DNA of 64,000 nucleotides from Paracoccus sediminicola (GTDB lineage Bacteria > Pseudomonadota > Alphaproteobacteria > Rhodobacterales > Rhodobacteraceae), in assembly GCF_027912835.1 (NCBI RefSeq), contig NZ_CP115768.1, forward strand, positions 2,406,001 through 2,470,000, written 5' to 3'. Positions 18,635 to 27,596 of this stretch are shown piece by piece (the stretch's first letter is position 1; every line of letters begins with the position of its first letter). The notes below the pieces were generated by a model that was given only the letters and a program-made list of their open reading frames with translations, did not search any database and was not told the origin of the DNA. The translations under genes and the position numbers were made by a program.

Positions 18635-19690
18635 TCATGCGATCAGCGCCACGCCGACGCCGCGAAATTGCAGCCGGATCCCCGATCCGGGGGCGACGGC
18701 GGCAGAGCTGGTATCATCGATGACGAAAAGCGGCCCCGCCGCGGTTTCGATCTCGTATTCTATATGGTCCCCGAGATAGGCTGCGGTCGCGACACGGCCT
18801 TCCAGGCCTTGTCCGTCACCGGAAAGCCTGAACGCGCCGGGGCGCACCGCCAGCCGGGCGGGTCCCGGTGCCACGCCGCGCGCCGGCAAGAAGGTTTCCA
18901 CGCCGCCGACGCTGACCCGGGCCTGACCCCCGGTCACGACCAGCACCTGACAGTCGATGACATTCGCCTCGCCGATGAAATCCGCGATGAATTCCGAGGC
19001 CGGGCTTTCATAAAGCTCGCGTGGCGTGCCGTCCTGCGCAACCACGCCGTCCTTCATCACCACGATCCGGTCGGACACCGCCAGCGCCTCATCCTGATCA
19101 TGGGTGACATAAACGGCGGTAAAGCCCAGCCGCTGCTGCAATTCGCGGATCTCGGTGCGCACGCGGCGGCGAAGGCGGGCATCCAGATTTGACAGCGGCT
19201 CGTCCAGCAACAGGACCTGCGGCTCCAGCACGAGCGCACGGGCGACGGCGACACGCTGCTGCTGGCCGCCCGAAAGCTCGGACGGAAGCCGGTCGCCAAG
19301 GCCCGACAGCCCGACCAGTTCCAGCCCGGCCTGCGCCATCTCGCGCGCTCGTGCGGGTCTGGTGCCGTCGGATTCCAGCCCATAGGCGATGTTGTCTATA
19401 ACGCTCATATGCGGAAACAGCGCGTAGCTTTGGAACACCATGGTCACGTCGCGCCGGTTCGCGGGCAGACGCGTGACATCCTGACCGCCGATCCTGATCG
19501 TGCCGTCGGTCGGGGTTTCCAGCCCGGCCAGCATCCGCAGCGTGGTCGTCTTGCCGCAGCCCGAGGGGCCCAGAAGCGTCACCAGCTGCCCCGGCTCGAT
19601 CGTCAGGTCCAGCTTCGGGATCGCCGTGAAGGCGCCATAATCCTTGCGCACCGCGCGGAATTCGACTGCGCCTCGTTGCGGGTTGGTCAC
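18635..19690 (-). CDS. ABC transporter ATPase, AfuC/FbpC type
   Basis: Cytoplasmic ATPase of 351 aa with an N-terminal nucleotide-binding domain and a C-terminal TOBE-like regulatory domain. Walker A is GPSGCGKTT (41-49), the signature LSGGQQQR (139-146) and Walker B VLLLDEP (159-165), followed by VTHDQDEALAVSD. The class is usually annotated as ferric or polyamine importers. Its binding protein here looks like the sugar-phosphate binder AfuA, so the cargo may be a phosphorylated sugar. The start overlaps the permease stop by 4 bp. Confidence 0.85.
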   Translation of the reverse strand: MTNPQRGAVEFRAVRKDYGAFTAIPKLDLTIEPGQLVTLLGPSGCGKTTTLRMLAGLETPTDGTIRIGGQDVTRLPANRRDVTMVFQSYALFPHMSVIDNIAYGLESDGTRPARAREMAQAGLELVGLSGLGDRLPSELSGGQQQRVAVARALVLEPQVLLLDEPLSNLDARLRRRVRTEIRELQQRLGFTAVYVTHDQDEALAVSDRIVVMKDGVVAQDGTPRELYESPASEFIADFIGEANVIDCQVLVVTGGQARVSVGGVETFLPARGVAPGPARLAVRPGAFRLSGDGQGLEGRVATAAYLGDHIEYEIETAAGPLFVIDDTSSAAVAPGSGIRLQFRGVGVALIA

Positions 19691-21882
19691 GTCATGGCCT
19701 CCTTGGCGATGGCTGCATCTGTGCGGCGGCGCAGGCGGCGTTCGCCGATCAGCAGCTGGAAGCTGCCGATGACGGCGATCATCACCACGATCAGCGCCGA
19801 GGAATAGGCGATGGCAACGCCGTATTGGCCGTTCTCGACCAGCCCGACGATATAGGCCGTCGCCATGTTGTATTTCGCCGAAACGAGGAAGATCACGGCC
19901 GAGATCGAGGTGATCGCGCGCACGAAGCTATAGACCAGCGCCGCCATGATCGCGGGCCGGAGCAGCGGCAGGATGACCCTGCGCAGCGTGCGACCGGAAT
20001 TGGCGCCCAGCGTCAGCGATGCCTCGTCAAGGCTGCCGTCAAGCTGCGCCATGGCCGCCACGCTGCCGCGCACGCCCACTGGCATGTTGCGGAACACGAA
20101 GCAGACGATCAGGATCAGCGCGGTGCCCGTCATCTGGATCGGCGGCAGGTTGAAGGCCATGATATAGCTGATGCCGATGACCGTGCCGGGGATCGCAAAG
20201 CTCATCATCAGGACGAATTCGAACACCGCCTTGCCGGGGAAGTTCTGGCGCGAGATCAGCCAGCCGGTCAGCAGCCCGACCGTTGCCGTCAGCGGCGCTG
20301 CGATCAGCGCGATGATCATCGTGGTCCAGAAACTGTCCCACGCCACCCCGGTCCAGCGGAGACCGCCTTCGAAGCTGATGCCGAAGGCGCGGATGTAATG
20401 GTCCAGCGTCAGCGTGTGATCCAGACCCCACAGCTTCACGAAGCCGCCGAACAGGATCATCGCATAGACGATCACCGTAAACAGGCTCCATAGCGTCACG
20501 ACGCCGATCACCGGCCATGCGACACGGGCGGGCAGTAGGGCATGATTGCCGCCATCGCCCTTGCCGCCGACCGTGGCGAAATTGCGGCCGGTCAGCCACA
20601 GCCTCTGGGCCAGGAATGCCGACAGGGTGAAAAACAACAGCACCGCGGCCAGGACCGCGGCACGCGAGGGATCGTTCTGCGCGCCGACCACCGAGAAGAA
20701 AATCTCGGTCGACAGCACCCCGCCAGATCCGCCCAGCACCAGCGGATTGCCGAAATCCGCCATGCTTTCGATGAACCCGATCAGAAAGGCATTGGCCAGC
20801 CCCGGCGCCATCAAGGGCAGCGACACCCGGCGAAAGGTGCGCCAGCGCCCGGCGCGCAGGGTCTGCGAGGCCTCTTCCATCGAGGGGCTGACCCCCTCGA
20901 CCACACCAATCAGCACAAGGAAAGAAATCGGCGTGAAGCTGAGCACCTGCGCCAGCCAGATTCCGGTGAGGCCGTAAAGCCAGCGACCCAGCTCCCATCC
21001 GGTCGCATCCTCGATCAGCTGCGTCAGCGTGCCGGAACGGCCCAGCAACATGATCAGCGCAAGCCCGACGACGAAAGGCGGGGTGATGATTGGCAGCACC
21101 GTCAGCAGGCGGAGGCTTTTCTTGAAGGGAAAACGGGTGCGTGTCGCGACAAGTGCGAAGGCCAGGCCAAGCAGCGTCGTGGCGGTCGCGGTGCAGATTG
21201 CCAGAAAGAAGGTGCGCCAAGCCACGCCGCAGGTGCCGCCGCCCAGACAGGCGAGGCTCCAGATCTTGGGGTCGGCGATATTCTTGCGCACGCCTTCGGT
21301 GGTGAAAGAGCCGTCGAAATCCTGAAACGCGCCGGTGAAGATCGACAGGATCGGATAGAAAACGAAGCTGCCGACCAGCAGGATCAGCAGCGCGATCGAG
21401 GTCAGCACGAAGGCATCGCCCTTCAGCGCGCCACGCTCTGCCGCGCCGAACGAGATGAGGCAAGTGAAGAACAGCGCAAGGATGACCGCGCCGGCACCGA
21501 AGGCCGGTTGCCCCTTGGCCTCGCCGAACATGATCTCCAGCAGGCCCCAGTTCCAGCCCCGCATCCCGACCGACAGGCCTTCGGCGATCATCCAGATCAG
21601 ACCGGCCGCACCGATACGGATCAGCCAGCGCCCCCTGTCGCCGCCCGATGGCCGGGCCAGCCGCAGCCATACCGACAGCGCCAGCAGCAGCAGCACCGGC
21701 CAAAGCTGCCAGCGCCCGATCGCCGCCTGAAAAATGCCCGGCCACAGATCGGGATCGCTGCCCAGATCGGCCAGCCAGTCAAGTCCGAAGAACCCGCCCC
21801 GGATCTTGTACCAGGGCAGCAACAGCAGCGCCAAGGCCGCAGCGCCGATGATCCAGTCCAGCCGCCTGTTATCCGCAGTCAT
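19687..21882 (-). CDS. ABC transporter double-length permease, AfuB/FbpB type
   Basis: Inner-membrane permease of 731 aa containing two fused permease halves, each with an EAA-type loop. The first is EEASQTLRAGRWRTFRRVSLPLMAPGL and the second DEASLTLGANSGRTLRRVILPLLRPAI, given here only as landmarks. An additional N-terminal hydrophobic block (residues 1-160) precedes the first half. A length near 700 aa fits AfuB and FbpB. It is encoded between the binding protein (75-bp gap) and the ATPase (4-bp overlap). Confidence 0.87.
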   Translation of the reverse strand: MTADNRRLDWIIGAAALALLLLPWYKIRGGFFGLDWLADLGSDPDLWPGIFQAAIGRWQLWPVLLLLALSVWLRLARPSGGDRGRWLIRIGAAGLIWMIAEGLSVGMRGWNWGLLEIMFGEAKGQPAFGAGAVILALFFTCLISFGAAERGALKGDAFVLTSIALLILLVGSFVFYPILSIFTGAFQDFDGSFTTEGVRKNIADPKIWSLACLGGGTCGVAWRTFFLAICTATATTLLGLAFALVATRTRFPFKKSLRLLTVLPIITPPFVVGLALIMLLGRSGTLTQLIEDATGWELGRWLYGLTGIWLAQVLSFTPISFLVLIGVVEGVSPSMEEASQTLRAGRWRTFRRVSLPLMAPGLANAFLIGFIESMADFGNPLVLGGSGGVLSTEIFFSVVGAQNDPSRAAVLAAVLLFFTLSAFLAQRLWLTGRNFATVGGKGDGGNHALLPARVAWPVIGVVTLWSLFTVIVYAMILFGGFVKLWGLDHTLTLDHYIRAFGISFEGGLRWTGVAWDSFWTTMIIALIAAPLTATVGLLTGWLISRQNFPGKAVFEFVLMMSFAIPGTVIGISYIMAFNLPPIQMTGTALILIVCFVFRNMPVGVRGSVAAMAQLDGSLDEASLTLGANSGRTLRRVILPLLRPAIMAALVYSFVRAITSISAVIFLVSAKYNMATAYIVGLVENGQYGVAIAYSSALIVVMIAVIGSFQLLIGERRLRRRTDAAIAKEAMT

Positions 21883-21957
21883 CCCGGCGCTTGCCCGTTC
21901 GTTGCTTACATGAGGGCCGGGTCGGACGAAGCGCCCTGCCCGGCCAGATCGACAGCG

Positions 21958-22986
21958 TTACTGCGCCGCCTGCCCGCCAATCTCGGCATCCCAGCGGGCC
22001 AGCAATTCCTTGCGGCGATCGGCAGAGCCGTATTCGGCAAAGTCATAGTCGATCAGCTTCACCTCGCTGAGATCCGGCACATGCTCGGAAGCGGTGGCGG
22101 ATTTGTTCGAGGGCAGCTGGAACGAACCGGCCTCGGGCATCAGGTTCTGCGCCTCGGCAGTCAGCACCCAGTCATAGAATATCTTGGCCTCGTCCGGGTT
22201 CTGCGCACCCTCGATGATCGACATCGAGCCGACTTCGTATCCGGTCCCTTCGCAGGGGGCCATGACCTGTATCGGAAAGCCCTCGACCGATTGCGACACG
22301 GCATCATGCATGAAGACGATGCCAAGCCCGGTCTCGCCCCGCGCGGCAGCCTTTACGGGGGCCGATCCGGATTTCGTATATTGCGCGACGTTTTCGTTCA
22401 TTTGTTTGAGGAACTCAAAAGCCTCGTCCTCGCCCATCAGCTGAACCAGAGTCGCAAGCGTCGTATAGGCCGTGCCCGAAGAGTTCGGATCGGCGATCTG
22501 GATCTCGCCCTTCAGCGCGGGATCCAGCAAATCCTCCCAGCAGGCTGGGCCTTCGATGCCCTTCTCGGCGAGGATCTCGGTATTATAGCCCCAGCCCAGC
22601 GCGCCGCTATAGACACCGACGGTCCGGTATTCCGAGGTTTCCGCCTGTTCGACGGCCCAGTCCTGAAGCTCTGGCAGCAGCTCCGATCTGTATTCAGCGG
22701 TCAGCCCGTCATGCGCCGCCTGAAGATGGGGATCGCCGGTGCCGCCCCACCACAGGTCGGTCTGAGGATTGCGTCCCTCGGCGCGGACCTTGGCATAGGC
22801 CTCGCCCGAGGACAGGCGAACCATGTTGACGTTGATGTCGGAATGACCGGCTTCGAACTCCGTCACCAGCTTCTCGCAGATCACAACATCGGCGGAACAG
22901 ATCAGGTTCAGCTCTGCCGCCGCTGCCATTCCACCCGAAAGACCCAGCGCCGCCCCAGTTGCGATTGCGGCTGTCTTGATATGCAT
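21958..22986 (-). CDS. ABC transporter binding protein resembling sugar-phosphate binder AfuA
   Basis: Periplasmic protein of 342 aa with signal peptide ending AAAA before ELNLICSAD. The start at 22986 is set by the upstream GGGGAGGGGAAT. Annotation pipelines would call this a ferric-binding protein, but the tyrosine pair that binds iron in FbpA is not evident. Instead FMHDAVSQ (H227, D228) and GYEVGS (E251) reproduce, from memory, the spacing of His205, Asp206 and Glu229 that bind glucose-6-phosphate in AfuA of Actinobacillus pleuropneumoniae. An imported hexose or inositol phosphate is therefore more plausible than iron. Confidence 0.8.
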   Translation of the reverse strand: MHIKTAAIATGAALGLSGGMAAAAELNLICSADVVICEKLVTEFEAGHSDINVNMVRLSSGEAYAKVRAEGRNPQTDLWWGGTGDPHLQAAHDGLTAEYRSELLPELQDWAVEQAETSEYRTVGVYSGALGWGYNTEILAEKGIEGPACWEDLLDPALKGEIQIADPNSSGTAYTTLATLVQLMGEDEAFEFLKQMNENVAQYTKSGSAPVKAAARGETGLGIVFMHDAVSQSVEGFPIQVMAPCEGTGYEVGSMSIIEGAQNPDEAKIFYDWVLTAEAQNLMPEAGSFQLPSNKSATASEHVPDLSEVKLIDYDFAEYGSADRRKELLARWDAEIGGQAAQ

Positions 22987-23008
22987 ATTCCCCTCCCCTT
23001 GCGCAGGA

Positions 23009-23024
23009 TGCAGATTAATCTGCA
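23009..23024. promoter_or_regulatory. Palindromic operator upstream of the AfuA-like gene
   Basis: Perfect 16-bp palindrome TGCAGATTAATCTGCA lying 22 bp upstream of the AfuA-like start codon, inside the 172-bp divergent region shared with the LacI gene at 23159. The position within the leader or promoter fits repression by that regulator. The half-site TGCAGA differs from the iol operators. Confidence 0.65.
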
Positions 23025-23158
23025 ATGCTGTTCATCAGCTTCGGGCAGAATATGGCTCTGCGTCAACTGATTCTATTCCTATAATCATATTGTCATAAAA
23101 CCTCTTTATGGTGTCATCTTGCAATGCTGTGCAGGCAATCGATCAGATAGGAGATCTC

Positions 23159-24184
23159 ATGCCCAGAACCCCCGCCAGCGCCAAGGACGTGGCCGAGCTT
23201 GCCGGTGTTTCACGCGCGGCGGTCTCGCGCTGCTTCACCCCCGGCGCCAGCATCGCGCCCGAGACCCGCGCCAAGATCCTGAAAGCGGCGGATCAGCTTG
23301 GCTATCGGGTCAACCGTCTGGCCAGCGGGCTGATCCGCAACGAATCCGGCATGGTCGCGCTGATCTCGGCCGAGATCGGCACACCCTACAGGGCGCAGCT
23401 TCTGGCCGAGCTGACCGCGGCGCTGCAACGGGCGGGCAAGCTGGCGCTGGTCATCAATACGGACCGTTCGCATGCCAGTGTCGAAGAGGCTCTGCTGCAG
23501 GCGATCAGCTATCGCACGGATGCGGCGATCTTCCTGTCCGGCATGCCGGCGCGATCGCTGGCCGAGACTTGCCAGCGCAACGGAATGCGGCTGGTGCTGA
23601 TCAATCGCGACGGAGATCACCCCGGTGCGCTTCTGGTCCGGCTGGCCGATGCCGATGCCGGGCGGCAGGCCGTGGCAATGCTGCGCGCCGCCGGCTGCCG
23701 CAGGCTGGCCCTTGCCAGCTCCTGCGCGAACACGCCCAGCCTCCTGGAGCGAGAGCGCGGCTTTCGCGAAGCAGCAGACGAGACCGGCATCGACTGGGTG
23801 CAGCACCGTGTCGGGGCTACGTCGTATGAGACCGGGCTGGAACTGGGCATGTCGCTGCTGACCGCAAAGGACCGGCCGGACGGCATCTTCTGCACCACCG
23901 ATCTGATGGCCTGCGGGCTCATGGACGCGGCCCGCTGGCGGCTGGGGCTGCGCATCCCTGACGACCTATCGGTGATCGGGTTCGACGATATCCCTCAGGC
24001 GGGCTGGGAAGGTTATGCGCTGACCTCGTTCCGCCAGCCCATCGCAGAGATTGCCGCCGAAAGCGTGACATGGCTGCTGTCAGAGCCGGCGCAAGACAGC
24101 ATGGAAGAGCTGCGGCTTCGCCCGAGGCTGCAACTCCGCAGCTCGGTGAAGCGCGGCTTCGATCCGGGCGCCGGGCCGGATTGA
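23159..24184 (+). CDS. LacI family regulator of the AfuABC-like operon
   Basis: 341-aa regulator. The start at 23159 is preferred because ATAGGAGATCTC precedes it and it aligns with the family N-terminus; the frame opens at 23108. The helix-turn-helix is ASAKDVAELAGVSRAAVSRCF with hinge LGYRVNRLASGL. The sensor domain shows VALISAEIGTPYRAQLLAEL, YRTDAAIFLSGMP, DGIFCTTDLMACGLMDAA and VIGFDDIPQAGWEGYALTSFRQP. It probably represses the divergent transporter-phosphatase operon; the effector may be the imported sugar or its phosphate. Confidence 0.87.
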   Translation: MPRTPASAKDVAELAGVSRAAVSRCFTPGASIAPETRAKILKAADQLGYRVNRLASGLIRNESGMVALISAEIGTPYRAQLLAELTAALQRAGKLALVINTDRSHASVEEALLQAISYRTDAAIFLSGMPARSLAETCQRNGMRLVLINRDGDHPGALLVRLADADAGRQAVAMLRAAGCRRLALASSCANTPSLLERERGFREAADETGIDWVQHRVGATSYETGLELGMSLLTAKDRPDGIFCTTDLMACGLMDAARWRLGLRIPDDLSVIGFDDIPQAGWEGYALTSFRQPIAEIAAESVTWLLSEPAQDSMEELRLRPRLQLRSSVKRGFDPGAGPD

Positions 24185-24200
24185 AATAAGTCGTCGCGTC

Positions 24201-25100
24201 TCAGGGCCGGTCGAGAACGAAGTCAGGGTAAATTCCCGCTACATCCAGATAGGCGCGCGCGGGCGCGCCGCCGAGAAAACCATAGCCCGCCACCAGCGCC
24301 GAGGCGATCCCGACTGTGTTCGCGCCCAGGATGTCGGTATGGGGCGAATCTCCGACCATCAGGATACGGTCGAGGGGGATATCTGCCGGCAGCCGCGCCA
24401 ACGCCAGATCGAAGATATTTCCGAACGGCTTGCCGTAGAATTGCGGCGCGATGCCGGTGGCATCGGCAAGGCGATGCGCGAAATAACCGGGCTCTTGCGA
24501 GAACCCGTTCTCGCGCGGGGCGACGATATCGGGATTCCCGACCCAAACCGGGCGCGGATCGTTCCGCAGACTGTCTTCCAGCAGGCGCTGCCGTGTCTCG
24601 GTCCAACCGGCCGTGCCGACCATCAGCACCCCCTCGGCGCGATCGTAAACCGATCCTTCGTCTTCGAGATATTCGGTATCCAGCGTGGCCAGCTCGCCCA
24701 GCCCGGCGGCGCGGCTGGACATCAGGCCCCAGCGACGAGGAGGCGCGGTCTCCAGTGCGGCCATCATCGCCTTGCGGCTGGTGATGACATCGCCCGGCGC
24801 GAAATCATAGCCGAGTGCCGCGTATTTCCGCATCAGCATCTCATGCGGCAGGCTGGCGGCGTTCGACACGACCATCAGCGTCTTGCCGGCGTCACGCAGC
24901 GACTGCAGGCGTTCGACCACGCCGGGAATGGCGCATTCACCGATATTCAGCACGCCGAATGCATCCAGCAGGAAGACGTCGAAGCGGTCCGCGATCTCGG
25001 ACAGATCGGAGGCCGCCCGGGCCGCCCCATGGCGCGAGGGTTGCGGAAGCCGGTCGCGCGCGGCCTCATAGGCGGCGAAAGCCTCGGCCAGCTCCATCAT
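24201..25100 (-). CDS. HAD superfamily (class IIA, NagD-like) protein with altered motif I
   Basis: 299-aa cytoplasmic haloacid-dehalogenase-fold protein. The start is placed at ATG 25100, overlapping the phnE stop (ATGATG), because the longer frame has no family similarity. Motif I reads LLDAFGVL: the nucleophile D46 is kept but the usual second aspartate (+2) is phenylalanine F48. Motif II is VSNAAS, the lysine is in YGKPFGNIF, and motif IV is MVGDSPHTDILGAN. NagD-like relatives of the DLWGV subgroup show the same loss. It may hydrolyse a phosphate ester imported by the adjoining transporter, or be catalytically weak. Confidence 0.8.
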   Translation of the reverse strand: MMELAEAFAAYEAARDRLPQPSRHGAARAASDLSEIADRFDVFLLDAFGVLNIGECAIPGVVERLQSLRDAGKTLMVVSNAASLPHEMLMRKYAALGYDFAPGDVITSRKAMMAALETAPPRRWGLMSSRAAGLGELATLDTEYLEDEGSVYDRAEGVLMVGTAGWTETRQRLLEDSLRNDPRPVWVGNPDIVAPRENGFSQEPGYFAHRLADATGIAPQFYGKPFGNIFDLALARLPADIPLDRILMVGDSPHTDILGANTVGIASALVAGYGFLGGAPARAYLDVAGIYPDFVLDRP

Positions 25101-25915
25101 ATGATTGCTCCGCGCACCTTTGCCGACACCCATTCGCTGATGACCACGGCGAACAAAATCACAAGCAGGATCAGGCTGACCTGAGGCCATGCCAGCACAT
25201 TCAGCGATGACGACAGCTGAAGCCCGATCCCGCCTGCTCCCACCAATCCCAGCACGGTGGATTCGCGAATATTGATGTCCCAGCGGAAAACAGCGATTCC
25301 GGCGAAAGCAGGCAGGATCTGCGGCACGATGCCATAGGCCATGACCTGCCAGCGAGAAGCGCCAGTTGCAGTGATTGCCTCGACCTGGCTACGGTCGATT
25401 TCCTCGATCGCCTCGTAAAGCAGCTTGGCGCAGAAGCCGATCGAGCGGATGGCGATGGCAACCACGCCGGCCAGCACGCCCGGCCCGATGATCGCAATCA
25501 GCAGCAATGCCCAGATCAGCGAATTGATCGAGCGCGTGGCCACGATGATCAGCAGCGCCAGAGGCCGGATGAAATAGGCCGACGGTGTGGTGTTGCGCGC
25601 CGCCAGAAAAGCCACCGGCACCGCAAGGCACAGCGCGATCAGCGTGCCCAGCGTGGCGATGTTCAGCGTGTCCCAGATCGGCTTGCCGAGCTGGGTGACA
25701 TATTCCCATCTCGGCGGCGTTGCCCGGGTCCAGATATCTCCGGCGATGCGCGGCGCATCCTGCACGAAGAACCAGGTCGTCGCTTCCGAGATGCGCAGCC
25801 AGCAATACACGAAGACCGCCACGCCGATCAGCCAGCCGAACCAGTGCAGCATGGCTTTGCCGGTGGTGCGCCGGCGCCAGAGCTGCTTGCCGTCTTGTTG
25901 GATGGTCGGCATCAC
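25097..25915 (-). CDS. phnE: Phosphonate-type ABC transporter permease (second PhnE)
   Basis: Inner-membrane permease of 272 aa with about six hydrophobic helices and the family EAA region EEIDRSQVEAITATGASRWQV. VATRSINSLIWALLLI and [13 protein letters not shown] are typical PhnE blocks. It overlaps the other phnE by 4 bp and the HAD gene by 4 bp. The two permeases are diverged, so they probably form a heterodimer. The substrate could be a phosphonate or a phosphate ester; no C-P lyase genes are in the window. Confidence 0.88.
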   Translation of the reverse strand: MMPTIQQDGKQLWRRRTTGKAMLHWFGWLIGVAVFVYCWLRISEATTWFFVQDAPRIAGDIWTRATPPRWEYVTQLGKPIWDTLNIATLGTLIALCLAVPVAFLAARNTTPSAYFIRPLALLIIVATRSINSLIWALLLIAIIGPGVLAGVVAIAIRSIGFCAKLLYEAIEEIDRSQVEAITATGASRWQVMAYGIVPQILPAFAGIAVFRWDINIRESTVLGLVGAGGIGLQLSSSLNVLAWPQVSLILLVILFAVVISEWVSAKVRGAII

Positions 25916-26730
25916 TGAACCCTCGCACGGATGACGCCGGACAGATATTCCAGCGCCATGACGATCACGATGATCAGGATGAGAATGGCGGCGGCGGTGT
26001 CGTATTCATAGCGGTCAAAGGCCGTATTCAGCGTGGCTCCGATGCCGCCCGCGCCGACCAGGCCGAGAATGGCGCTTTCGCGGAAGTTGATGTCGATCCG
26101 ATACATGGACAGTCCGATCAGCCGGGGCATGACCTGCGGCTGAACGCCGTAATTGATCCACTGGCCCCAGCGCGCACCTGTGGCGCGGACAGCCTCGGAC
26201 TGGCTGCGATCCATGGATTCGATTTCCTCGGCCAGCAGCTTGGACAGAAAGCCGATCGTGGCGAATGACAGCGTCAGGAACCCGGCCAGCGGACCAAAGC
26301 CGAAGATGGCCACCAGGAGGATCGCGACGATGATTTCCTGAAGCGCGCGGGACACGGCAATGATCGAGCGGCAGATCAGATAGACCGGGAGCGGCGCGAT
26401 ATTGCGCGCCGCGCCGAGCCCGATTGGGATCGAGATCGCGATGCCCACCACCGATGCCGCCACCGTCATGACGATGCTTTCCTCTAGCCCCGTCCAGATA
26501 TCCGTCGAACGCGACGTAAAATCAGGGCGCGCGAAAGCGGTGATGAATTGCCAGCCACGGTCCAGCCCTTCATAGACACGGCCCCAATCGACCGGGATCG
26601 TCGAGATTGCGAGGATGAGATAGACCACGAACCCGACGCCGAGCGCCCAGCGCAAGGCCCGGCTGCGGATCAGCGGCGGCTTTCGCCAGGGCTTGCCGAG
26701 GACGGCCTGAAGCTCGGTCGAGGCGGTCAC
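25912..26730 (-). CDS. phnE: Phosphonate-type ABC transporter permease (first PhnE)
   Basis: Inner-membrane permease of 272 aa, partner of the following phnE. The EAA-type loop is [21 protein letters not shown], and [14 protein letters not shown] closes the conserved core. The N-terminus has a hydrophobic anchor ([16 protein letters not shown]) followed by a periplasmic stretch. It overlaps the phnC stop region by 4 bp, supporting one transcript phnD-phnC-phnE-phnE-HAD. Confidence 0.88.
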   Translation of the reverse strand: MTASTELQAVLGKPWRKPPLIRSRALRWALGVGFVVYLILAISTIPVDWGRVYEGLDRGWQFITAFARPDFTSRSTDIWTGLEESIVMTVAASVVGIAISIPIGLGAARNIAPLPVYLICRSIIAVSRALQEIIVAILLVAIFGFGPLAGFLTLSFATIGFLSKLLAEEIESMDRSQSEAVRATGARWGQWINYGVQPQVMPRLIGLSMYRIDINFRESAILGLVGAGGIGATLNTAFDRYEYDTAAAILILIIVIVMALEYLSGVIRARVQ

Positions 26731-27515
26731 GACGCGGCCTCCTGCTGTTCTTCTTCCTTCTGTATCGTCGCCTCCCAGTCCTCTTCGCCGTAGATCTGTG
26801 TGAGCACTTCCGGTGTCAGTGCCTTGGGAGAGCCGTCAAAGGCAATCTCGCCAAAGCGGAGCCCGACGATACGCGACACGAACATCTGGGCCAGCGCGAC
26901 ATCGTGAATGTTGATGATCGCGGACAGGCCGCGTTCCTCACAAAGCTCGCAGATCAGCCGCATGATCTGGCGCGAGGTCTTGGGGTCAAGCGAGGCGGTG
27001 GGCTCATCGACAAGCAAAAGCTTGGGATCCTGGATCAGCGCCCGGCAGATGCCGACGCGCTGCCGCTGGCCGCCCGACAATTCGTCGGCGCGCTTGTCGG
27101 CCATATGCACCAGACCCACGCGGTCCAGAAGGCGAAACGCTTCGTCCACATCCTTTTGCGGATAACGCCGCGTCAGCGACCGCCAGAAGCCGACATAGCC
27201 GAGCCGGCCAGACAGCACGTTCTCCATCACTGTCAGGCGTTCGACCAAGGCATATTCCTGAAAGATCATGCCCATCTTGCGCCGCGCGCGCCGCAGCTTG
27301 CCGGAAGACAAATGGGTGATTTCCAGATCATCAATCCAGACCTCGCCGCTGGTCGGCTCGACCAGACGGTTGATGCAGCGGATCATGGTCGATTTACCGG
27401 CCCCTGACGGGCCGATGAGGGCCAGCACCTGCCCGTCCGGCACCTCGAGATCGATGGATTTCAGCGCCTGATCCCCGGTGGCATAGGTCTTGACCAGTTT
27501 CTTCAGCTTCAGCAT
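26727..27515 (-). CDS. phnC: Phosphonate-type ABC transporter ATPase
   Basis: Cytoplasmic ATPase of 262 aa. Walker A is GPSGAGKST (35-43), the signature [10 protein letters not shown] (about 145-154) and Walker B LLLVDEP (165-171). The start at ATG 27515 is chosen; a TTG up to 27590 would add 25 residues without family similarity. PhnC hallmarks include [15 protein letters not shown] and the [12 protein letters not shown] segment specific to this branch. Confidence 0.9.
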   Translation of the reverse strand: MLKLKKLVKTYATGDQALKSIDLEVPDGQVLALIGPSGAGKSTMIRCINRLVEPTSGEVWIDDLEITHLSSGKLRRARRKMGMIFQEYALVERLTVMENVLSGRLGYVGFWRSLTRRYPQKDVDEAFRLLDRVGLVHMADKRADELSGGQRQRVGICRALIQDPKLLLVDEPTASLDPKTSRQIMRLICELCEERGLSAIINIHDVALAQMFVSRIVGLRFGEIAFDGSPKALTPEVLTQIYGEEDWEATIQKEEEQQEAAS

Positions 27516-27596
27516 TCGCCGCCCTGTCCCCAGTACTTCTTGTGGCGCGGCCGCGACGGGCCGCGCCGATCGGTTTGCCGGATCATTCAACCCGGA

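Noticed and set aside
20542..23070. 842-codon plus-strand frame
   Set aside because: Runs antisense through the AfuA-AfuB-like genes; composition (Gln/Arg/His-rich) is that of a GC-rich shadow frame.
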